From Clostridiales bacterium (GTDB taxonomy: Bacteria; Bacillota; Clostridia; Oscillospirales; Acutalibacteraceae), in NCBI GenBank assembly GCA_014799585.1, contig JAAVHU010000043.1, forward strand, positions 1 to 12,378: a DNA stretch of 12,378 nucleotides, in the 5' to 3' direction. The notes beneath the pieces were generated by a model. It saw nothing but the letters and a program-made list of their open reading frames with translations, did not search any database and was not told where the DNA came from. Made by a program: the position numbers and the translations under genes. Positions 7,492 to 12,378 of this stretch are shown here, piece by piece. Numbering within the stretch: the first letter of the stretch is position 1; the number at the start of each line of letters is the position of its first letter.

Positions 7492-7519
7492 ATGCTCCCT
7501 CTGTTGAGGGAGCATTTTT
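7492..7519. terminator. Two-way terminator between glmU and hydG
   Basis: A perfect 10-bp stem ATGCTCCCTC/GAGGGAGCAT (7492-7501 with 7506-7515) with loop TGTT and TTTTT after it. On the minus strand the same stem is followed by a run of T derived from the A-rich end of glmU, so it can stop transcription from both convergent genes. Confidence 0.92.
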
Positions 7520-7540
7520 CATATCAATTTGTAATCCTTT

Positions 7541-7594
7541 TTGCCTCCTTGTCAAAGGGAGGTGGGTGCGAAGCACTCGGAGGGATTCTGTTCC
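7541..7594. repeat. Short palindromic dispersed repeat
   Basis: Two adjacent hairpins: CCTCC(7544-7548)/GGAGG(7558-7562) and GGGTGC(7564-7569)/GCACTC(7573-7578) with a GAA loop, then GGAGGGATT. It is GC-richer than its surroundings. The pattern of a CCTCC...GGAGG stem, a variable small stem and GGAGGGATT resembles, as I recall, a multi-copy intergenic element of Ruminococcaceae-type genomes. It abuts the hydG stop codon at 7595-7597. Confidence 0.6.
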
Positions 7595-9016
7595 TTAGAA
7601 TCTGAAATCTCTTTCGTTGTTTTCAATTTTAACAAGACGTTCACGAACAATTTCTTTAACCTTGTCTTTGCCGATGTTATCAATTTCTTTTTCAATCATT
7701 TCTTCGCCGATTTTTCTTGTATCTTCTGAAGCATAATCCATAAGAAATTCTTTCAGTGTCATCAATGCATTTGGATGGCAGCAGTTTTGTATCTGACCCG
7801 ATTTGCAAAGGCTCATAAATCTGTCTCCCGTTCTGCCTTCTCTGTAACAAGCTGTGCAGAAAGACGGAATATAGCCTGCCCTCATAAGCCAATTCACTAC
7901 CTCGTCAAGCGTTCTGTTGTCTGAAACATCAAACTGTTCTGTGTCGTGAGGACGTTCCTCTTCGCAGTAACCGCCAACAGATGTTCTTGAACCGCCGCTG
8001 ATTTGGCTTACACCAAGGCGGATAATCTTTTCACGGATTTCAGCCGTTTCTCTTGTTGAAACAATCATTCCTGTGTATGGAACAGCAATACGGATACAAG
8101 CCGCAATTTTGCAGAACATTTCATCGCTGAGCGAATTATCAAATTCAGTTGGGTCTATATCATCCGCTTTTTTTACACGAGGAACACTGATTGTGTGCGG
8201 ACCAACGCCGTGAACAGCTTCAAGATGTTCAGCGTGCATTAAAAGGCCTGCAAATTCATAGCGGTATTTATCAAGTCCGAAGAGAACACCGATACCAACA
8301 TCGTCAATGCCGCCTTCCATTGCTCTGTCCATAGCTTCTGTATGATAATCATAATTGTGTTTTGGACCTGTTGGGTGGAGCTTTTCGTAGTTTTCCTTAT
8401 GATAAGTTTCCTGAAACAGGATGTAAGTGCCGATTCCTGCATCCTTAAGCTTTCTGTAATTTTCAACAGTAGTTGCAGCAATATTTACGTTAACACGGCG
8501 GATTGCACCGTTTTTATGCTTGATTGAATAAATTGTTTTGATACAATCAAGGATATATTCAATCGGATTGTTAACAGGGTCTTCTCCGGCTTCAATAGCC
8601 AAACGCTTGTGGCCCATATCCTGAAGAGCAATAACCTCTTTTGCAACCTCTTCCTGCGTTAATTTCTTTCTTGGAATATGCTTGTTTTTTAAGTGGTAAG
8701 GGCAGTAAAGACAGCCGTTTACACAATAATTTGAAAGATATAATGGGGCAAACATAACAATTCTGTTGCCGTAAAAATCTTTTTTAATCTGTTCTGCAAG
8801 GTTATAGATTTCTTCGGTTTTTTCTTTGTTCTCACAAGCAAGAAGCACGCTTGCCTCTCTGTGAGAAAGACCTTTTCTTTCTTTTGCCTTTTCTATAATT
8901 TTATCAATAAGCTCTAAATCGTTTTTATGCTCATCTGCAAAAGCAATTGTATCTAAAATCTCCTGATGATTAATAAATTCTTCTGCTTTCAATGACTTTG
9001 GATTATATTGTGCCAT
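7595..9016 (-). CDS. hydG: [FeFe]-hydrogenase H-cluster maturase HydG (radical SAM)
   Basis: A 473-residue radical SAM enzyme. HydG cleaves tyrosine into p-cresol and dehydroglycine and turns the latter into CO and cyanide, building the Fe(CO)2(CN) unit used for the active site of [FeFe] hydrogenase. The radical SAM cluster motif is CVNGCLYC (Cys98, 102, 105). What separates it from the shorter tyrosine lyase ThiH is the C-terminal CX2CX22C motif for a second iron-sulfur cluster, present as Cys387, Cys390 and Cys413. The HYDE/HYDF partners and the hydrogenase itself are not in this window, so the maturation genes are scattered. The ATG at 9016 follows AGAGGAGAT (9035-9027). The gene has a clear promoter and a roughly 110-nt leader with alternative folds, and its stop touches a dispersed repeat. 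Confidence 0.95.
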   Translation of the reverse strand: MAQYNPKSLKAEEFINHQEILDTIAFADEHKNDLELIDKIIEKAKERKGLSHREASVLLACENKEKTEEIYNLAEQIKKDFYGNRIVMFAPLYLSNYCVNGCLYCPYHLKNKHIPRKKLTQEEVAKEVIALQDMGHKRLAIEAGEDPVNNPIEYILDCIKTIYSIKHKNGAIRRVNVNIAATTVENYRKLKDAGIGTYILFQETYHKENYEKLHPTGPKHNYDYHTEAMDRAMEGGIDDVGIGVLFGLDKYRYEFAGLLMHAEHLEAVHGVGPHTISVPRVKKADDIDPTEFDNSLSDEMFCKIAACIRIAVPYTGMIVSTRETAEIREKIIRLGVSQISGGSRTSVGGYCEEERPHDTEQFDVSDNRTLDEVVNWLMRAGYIPSFCTACYREGRTGDRFMSLCKSGQIQNCCHPNALMTLKEFLMDYASEDTRKIGEEMIEKEIDNIGKDKVKEIVRERLVKIENNERDFRF

Positions 9017-9035
9017 TTATTTTTACATCTCCTCT

Positions 9036-9131
9036 AAAACAAAAACATTGTTTGCACTAGGCAACAGTGAAAAATTCTAAATTCGCTTTAATACTGCATT
9101 TTGGCAGGTTTGGATTTCTCTTTATTGCCTA
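9036..9131 (-). promoter_or_regulatory. hydG leader with attenuator-like alternative hairpins
   Basis: On the minus strand the leader opens with TAGGCAA (9131-9125), complementary to TTGCCTA (9064-9058). The same TTGCC region also forms a hairpin CACTGTTGC (9069-9061) with GCAAACAATG (9055-9046), with one mismatch and one bulge. That hairpin is followed by TTTTTGTTTT (9045-9036), as in an intrinsic terminator. The two foldings cannot coexist. A small hairpin CTGC-CAAAAT-GCAG (9107-9094) lies between. It matches no riboswitch class I know. Confidence 0.4.
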
Positions 9132-9135
9132 AAAT

Positions 9136-9164
9136 ATTTTAACACTACATTATTTATATTTCAA
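9136..9164 (-). promoter_or_regulatory. hydG promoter
   Basis: On the minus strand, TTGAAA (9164-9159), a 17-bp spacer and TAAAAT (9141-9136). The start of transcription is expected near 9129-9130, about 113 nt before the ATG. Confidence 0.7.
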
Positions 9165-9171
9165 TATTTAA

Positions 9172-9200
9172 TTGCAATAACTTAAAATAAAATATATAAT
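9172..9200 (+). promoter_or_regulatory. Promoter of the pseudouridine synthase gene (leaderless)
   Basis: TTGCAA (9172-9177), a 17-bp spacer and a perfect TATAAT (9195-9200). The expected transcription start is about 9206-9208, only 2-4 nt before the ATG at 9210, so the mRNA would have essentially no 5' leader. Confidence 0.7.
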
Positions 9201-9209
9201 AAATTTTGT

Positions 9210-10055
9210 ATGAGAAGGATAATTTTTGAAATATCAGAAGCCGATAACGGTTTGATGATTAAAGAGTTTTTAAAAGGCTTCGGCGTGTCGTCATCTTTAC
9301 TTACAAAGCTGAAGCAAACAGAAAATGGAATAATGTTAAACGGCAGCTTTGCAAAAGCGATAGAGCAGATTAAAACGGGGGATGTGCTTCAGATATCTAT
9401 TGAAAGCAAGGGGCATATGCCTGAGCCGTCTGATATGCAGATAGATATTCTTTATGAGGACGAGGATATTCTTGTTGTAAACAAACCGCCGTTTATGCCT
9501 GTTCACGAAAGCAGAAATCACAGGGGAGATACGCTCTCAAACGCAGTTTCCGCTTATATGAAAGAGGATACGGCATTTCGGGCTGTTTTCAGGTTAGACA
9601 GGGATACAAGCGGAGCAGTTTTAATCGCAAAGCACGAGCTTGCGGCTTCAAAGCTTGCGGGAAAAATCAAAAAGGATTATTATGCTGTTGTTAACGGAAA
9701 AATAGAAAACAGCGGAACAATTGATTTACCCATAAAAAGACTTGGGGAGAGCATTATAAAACGCTGTGTTGATGCGGACGGAGAGCGTGCTGTTACACAT
9801 TATGAACCCGTCAGAATTATAAACGGAAAAACACTTTTAAAAATAAATCTTGAAACGGGAAGAACACACCAGATAAGAGTTCATTTTTCCCATTTGGGAA
9901 ATCCGCTTGTAGGGGACAGTCTTTACGGCGGAGCAGATGACCTGATAAACAGGCAGGCGCTTCACTGCAAAGATATTTATTTTATTCATCCCGTAACGCA
10001 AAAGGAAATGCATATTTCCTGCCCGTTTCCGGCGGATTTTGAAAAACTGATTTAG
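9210..10055 (+). CDS. RluA/RluD-family RNA pseudouridine synthase
   Basis: A 281-residue enzyme converting uridines in RNA to pseudouridine, most likely in 23S rRNA; the exact target uridine cannot be assigned. An N-terminal S4-like RNA-binding domain (about 12-65) is followed by the catalytic domain with RLDRDTSG at 128-135 (catalytic Asp130) and GRTHQIRVHFSHLGNPLVGD from 217. Length suits the RluA/RluD/RluC group. The ATG at 9210 has no ribosome site, but the sequence after it is the normal family N-terminus, so the start is kept. With a strong promoter ending 9 nt earlier, translation is probably from a leaderless mRNA. It diverges from hydG and ends at TAG (10053-10055), overlapped by an AGGAGG with no gene behind it. 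Confidence 0.93.
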   Translation: MRRIIFEISEADNGLMIKEFLKGFGVSSSLLTKLKQTENGIMLNGSFAKAIEQIKTGDVLQISIESKGHMPEPSDMQIDILYEDEDILVVNKPPFMPVHESRNHRGDTLSNAVSAYMKEDTAFRAVFRLDRDTSGAVLIAKHELAASKLAGKIKKDYYAVVNGKIENSGTIDLPIKRLGESIIKRCVDADGERAVTHYEPVRIINGKTLLKINLETGRTHQIRVHFSHLGNPLVGDSLYGGADDLINRQALHCKDIYFIHPVTQKEMHISCPFPADFEKLI

Positions 10056-10057
10056 GA

Positions 10058-10085
10058 GGTATAGTGTGAAAAATCACACTATACC
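10058..10085. repeat. Perfect 12-bp hairpin after the pseudouridine synthase gene
   Basis: GGTATAGTGTGA (10058-10069) pairs perfectly with TCACACTATACC (10074-10085) around an AAAA loop, 2 nt past the stop codon. No T run follows on the plus strand, so it is not a standard terminator; it may stabilise the 3' end of the mRNA or be a protein-binding dyad upstream of the next promoter. Confidence 0.6.
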
Positions 10086-10092
10086 GATTGTA

Positions 10093-10127
10093 TTGACCTC
10101 AAAATTTGCCTATGGCATAATTTTGAG
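10093..10127 (+). promoter_or_regulatory. Promoter of the phospholipase-luxS operon with an overlapping dyad
   Basis: TTGACC (10093-10098), a 17-bp spacer and CATAAT (10116-10121), each one base off consensus. A dyad CTCAAAATT/AATTTTGAG (10098-10106 with 10119-10127) with an inner TGCC/GGCA spans the promoter from the -35 edge to past the -10, the position expected of a repressor operator. Transcription should start near 10128. Confidence 0.6.
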
Positions 10128-10134
10128 ATGTCTA

Positions 10135-10220
10135 AATTCCCATTATACGCCTTGTCTGGCTACAACAAGGTGAGAGGAATTTTTTAAAAACTATTTGTAG
10201 CCAGAAAGGCTATGGGAATT
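10135..10220 (+). promoter_or_regulatory. Long imperfect hairpin in the leader, reaching the start codon
   Basis: The arm 10135-10165 and the arm 10195-10220 are inverted copies: AATTCCCAT, GCCTT and TCTGGCTACAA in the first match the complement of the second in the same order, about 25 paired bases with two small bulges and a 29-nt loop. The 3' arm covers the ATG at 10212 and the purine stretch before the ATG at 10224. A competing fold pairs AATTCC (10135-10140) with GGAATT (10176-10181) and CCTTG (10150-10154) with CAAGG (10166-10170), followed by TTTT (10182-10185). It could control translation or attenuation, or be a small inverted-repeat element. Confidence 0.45.
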
Positions 10221-10223
10221 ATT

Positions 10224-11123
10224 ATGCCTGCATTTTCAACGCATTATATTTTTGCCGAAGAAATGATGGAAAAAGTGAAAGAAATTGCAGATTTTGATAT
10301 CAATAAAAATGCAGTTTTAATAGGGACGCAAGGGCCGGATATTTTCTTTTTTCACCGTGCTTTTCCGTGGCAAAAGGGAAAACCGCTCAGAAAACTGGGC
10401 TCTGCTCTACACAGAGAAAAGGCAGGCAAGCTGTTAAACAGGCTTTATGAATACTGCCAAAAAACAAATAGTGACATAGCAAAAAGCTATGCCTTTGGAT
10501 TTATTCTTCATTATGCGTTAGATAGAATCTGCCATCCGTATGTTTATTATCTTCAAAATAAAATAACAGACAGTCAGCCGAAATTTAATCCGCATTCTGC
10601 ACATAATATAATTGAGCTTTCGTTAGACAGCCTTATGCTTTCGTTATATTTAAATGTTGAAAAGCCAACTCTGTTTGAAACGGAAAAAGCAATAGATCTA
10701 ACAGAAAATGAACTAAAGGAAATTTCAGATGAAATTTCTTTTTTAGCAGATGTTTCAAGCGAAAGTGTAAAAACGGCAATTCTTGATATGAAAAATATGC
10801 AGCGGCTTTTACTTGATAAAAAAGGAAGAAAGAAACAAATAATAGCAAGCCTAGAAAAAATGGTTTCGCCGTTTACGAAAAACTTTCTTCTTTCATCATA
10901 TTTTAGAACAGATGACTTGGAAAAAGCAAAAGAATATGCTAATATATATCACAACAAATGGAAGTCCCCCTTTTGCGATAAAATCAGTAATGACAGCTTT
11001 TTTGATTTATATGAAAAGGCAAAGGCTGATGCGGAAAAACTGCTTATAAAATGGCAAAATGGAGCAGATGGGGAAGCAATAACAAATAATTTATCTTTTT
11101 TAACAGGAGTTGAAGTAAAATGA
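10224..11123 (+). CDS. Zinc-dependent phospholipase C-fold protein
   Basis: A 299-residue protein of the zinc-dependent phospholipase C family (S1/P1 nuclease-like all-helical fold). Counting from the ATG at 10224, the metal ligands known from Bacillus cereus PC-PLC have counterparts: His7, Asp39 (GPDIFFF), His63 (LHREKA), His96, Asp100 and His104 (LHYALDRICHP), then His127 and Glu131 (HNIIE). No signal peptide is present, unlike secreted phospholipases, so it is likely cytoplasmic and the real substrate is unknown. I prefer 10224 because family members begin MPxxxTHY; the ATG at 10212 adds only MGII and is the alternative. Both are poorly supplied with a ribosome site and touched by the upstream hairpin. 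The gene overlaps luxS by ATGA. Confidence 0.85.
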   Translation: MPAFSTHYIFAEEMMEKVKEIADFDINKNAVLIGTQGPDIFFFHRAFPWQKGKPLRKLGSALHREKAGKLLNRLYEYCQKTNSDIAKSYAFGFILHYALDRICHPYVYYLQNKITDSQPKFNPHSAHNIIELSLDSLMLSLYLNVEKPTLFETEKAIDLTENELKEISDEISFLADVSSESVKTAILDMKNMQRLLLDKKGRKKQIIASLEKMVSPFTKNFLLSSYFRTDDLEKAKEYANIYHNKWKSPFCDKISNDSFFDLYEKAKADAEKLLIKWQNGADGEAITNNLSFLTGVEVK

Positions 11124-11578
11124 AAAAAATTCCAAGCTTTCAGATAGACCATAATAAATTAACAAAAGGAATTTATATCAGCAGAATTGATGATGATATT
11201 ACAACGTATGATATCCGTATGCGTGAACCGAACAGGGAAACAGTGATGACAAATGCGGCTATGCACACAATTGAGCATATTTTTGCAACCTATGTGCGTA
11301 ACACGGAATTCGGAGATAATATTATTTATTTCGGACCAATGGGCTGCCGAACAGGTTTTTATTTTCTTACCCGTTCGTTAACAGATAATTATTCCGTTCA
11401 ACTTATTAAGGATGCATTTAAATATATTTCCGAATTCTGGGGGCAGATTCCCGGTGCGGCAGCAAGAGAATGCGGAAATTATGCAGACCATAATCTTCCG
11501 CAGGCAAAAGAAGAAGCAAAGGCTTTTCTTGAAATTATTAAGGATTGGACAAAAGAGGATTTAAAGTATCCGGAATAA
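11120..11578 (+). CDS. luxS: S-ribosylhomocysteine lyase LuxS
   Basis: A 152-residue metalloenzyme that splits S-ribosylhomocysteine into homocysteine and DPD, the precursor of autoinducer AI-2. It recycles the product of SAM-dependent methylation in the cytoplasm. The metal site is HTIEH (His49, Glu52, His53) with Cys118 in ARECGNY; the catalytic cysteine is Cys76 in GPMGCRTGFYF. Length is normal and all key residues are present. The ATG overlaps the TGA of the preceding phospholipase-like gene (ATGA at 11120-11123), with AGGAGT at 11105-11110 inside that gene as ribosome site, so translation is coupled. The usual partner pfs/mtnN is not in the window. Confidence 0.97.
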   Translation: MKKIPSFQIDHNKLTKGIYISRIDDDITTYDIRMREPNRETVMTNAAMHTIEHIFATYVRNTEFGDNIIYFGPMGCRTGFYFLTRSLTDNYSVQLIKDAFKYISEFWGQIPGAAARECGNYADHNLPQAKEEAKAFLEIIKDWTKEDLKYPE

Positions 11579-11601
11579 TTTAACAGTTCGGAGGTAGAAT
11601 T

Positions 11602-12378
11602 ATGAACAAACGTGTTGATAAAAAAGCACAGAAACGGTGCTTTATTACATATGTGGTTATTTTCATACTTCTGTTTTTCCTTTGTATGCTTTTTCCATAT
11701 ACGGGTGATGACTGGGCTTGGGGATGCCGGATCGGGCTTGACCGCCTTTCAAATTGGTTTGATAATTACAGCGGACGTTATTTTGGCAATCTGATTGTGC
11801 TTGCACTTACAAGGTCAAATCTTCTGAAATCTTTTGTAATGTCTTTTTGCTTAACGGGGATTATTGCTCTTGTAAACGAGCTTACGGGAAAGCAGAAAAA
11901 CGGTGTATTTATTATATCCTCTGTTTTGGTGCTTATGCCTGTCGCTCTGTTAAGGCAGGCAGTTGTGTGGACAAGCGGATTTGCAAATTACACAACTTCT
12001 ATTTTCCTTACGCTGATATACATTTATTATGTAAGAAATATTTATAACGAAGATAAGCCGAAGCAATCGCCGATTGCCGTTATTCCGTTGCTTATTCTTG
12101 GTGCGGCAAATACTTTAATTGTTGAGCATTTAACGCTTTATAATGTTGTTTTTGCTGTTTATGTGATTGGGTTTACAATTATTAAATTTAAAAAGGTTTA
12201 TGTTCAGCATATTGCGTATTTTATAGGAACGATTGCGGGAGCTTTGTTGATGTTTTCTAATTCGGTTTACCGCTCGGTTGCAGATGGAAGTGATTCCTAT
12301 AGAACGATAGGTGAGGGCGGAATTATATCAAGAGCAGTTGATGCATATCTGGATACAATTGCTTCCGAAGGCTTTATA
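11602..12378 (+). CDS. Multi-pass membrane protein, DUF6056-like (partial, runs off the end)
   Basis: An open frame of 259 codons with no stop before the window ends. The ATG at 11602 has a strong ribosome site GGAGGT (11590-11595) and lies 23 nt after luxS with no terminator between, so it may belong to the same operon. The protein starts with a basic segment and a transmembrane helix (about 14-31), then an outside loop with an acidic pair Asp36-Asp37 in TGDDWAWG and NYSGRYFGN (55-63), followed by further hydrophobic segments and WTSGFANY (123-130). These motifs resemble the DUF6056 group of polytopic membrane proteins. The Asp-Asp loop after the first helix recalls GT-C glycosyltransferases, so a role with surface glycans is possible but unproven. 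Confidence 0.8.
   Translation, partial: MNKRVDKKAQKRCFITYVVIFILLFFLCMLFPYTGDDWAWGCRIGLDRLSNWFDNYSGRYFGNLIVLALTRSNLLKSFVMSFCLTGIIALVNELTGKQKNGVFIISSVLVLMPVALLRQAVVWTSGFANYTTSIFLTLIYIYYVRNIYNEDKPKQSPIAVIPLLILGAANTLIVEHLTLYNVVFAVYVIGFTIIKFKKVYVQHIAYFIGTIAGALLMFSNSVYRSVADGSDSYRTIGEGGIISRAVDAYLDTIASEGFI

Noticed and set aside
7595..9016. Calling the radical SAM enzyme ThiH (thiamine synthesis)
   Set aside because: ThiH is shorter, about 370 residues, and lacks the CX2CX22C motif, which is present here at Cys387-390-413. No thiamine genes are nearby.
10058..10085. Hairpin after the pseudouridine synthase gene as an intrinsic terminator
   Set aside because: The stem is perfect, but the bases that follow (CGATTGTATT) are not a T run, and the stem is AT-rich.
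10128..10223. Known riboswitch (SAM, SAH) or T-box before the luxS operon
   Set aside because: None of the conserved core sequences I know for these classes can be seen; the region is mainly one inverted repeat.
11612..12047. Two short plus-strand open frames after luxS
   Set aside because: They are in other frames of the long membrane-protein frame that begins at 11602 with a strong ribosome site and stays open to the window end.

Overview
This window looks like chromosome of a strictly anaerobic, low-GC Gram-positive bacterium of the class Clostridia, most likely an Oscillospiraceae/Ruminococcus-type gut organism. The support is AT-rich DNA with AGGAGG-type ribosome sites, a Clostridium-like pyruvate phosphate dikinase, an [FeFe]-hydrogenase maturase (HydG), LuxS, Mini-III and a short dispersed palindromic repeat of a kind I recall from such genomes. 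The genus is inference.

Left end (1-748): a GC-richer element with several inverted repeats and no convincing gene, then two tandem, about 70% identical XRE-type repressors (TTG start at 244; ATG at 477) preceded by repeated dyad sequences that look like their own operators. Next (749-3070) is a forward operon: an SGNH/GDSL hydrolase, the ribosome-associated GTPase obg, and the RNase III-like mrnC, closed by a strong terminator.

Middle (3071-7597): ppdK lies on the minus strand with its own promoter and terminator, convergent with mrnC and divergent from glmU. glmU has a good promoter and ends in a hairpin that can terminate both strands, beside a dispersed palindromic repeat that abuts the stop codon of the convergent hydG.

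Right part (7595-12378): hydG (minus) and an RluA-family pseudouridine synthase gene (plus) diverge from a 193-bp region. The hydG side has a leader that can form an attenuator-like hairpin with a competing helix. The pseudouridine synthase side has a promoter so close to the ATG that its mRNA is probably leaderless. A highly structured 156-bp gap follows, with a promoter overlapped by a dyad and a long imperfect hairpin reaching the next start codon. Then come a zinc-dependent phospholipase-C-fold protein, luxS (ATGA overlap, so translationally coupled), and the start of a multi-pass membrane protein that runs off the window.

Most genes are housekeeping: ribosome assembly and rRNA processing (obg, mrnC, the pseudouridine synthase), central carbon (ppdK), cell-wall precursor (glmU), hydrogen metabolism (hydG) and the activated methyl cycle (luxS). 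I see no defence system, prophage or CRISPR. The novelty candidates are regulatory: the hydG leader, the hairpin and dyad in front of the phospholipase-luxS operon, the leaderless gene and the repressor pair.
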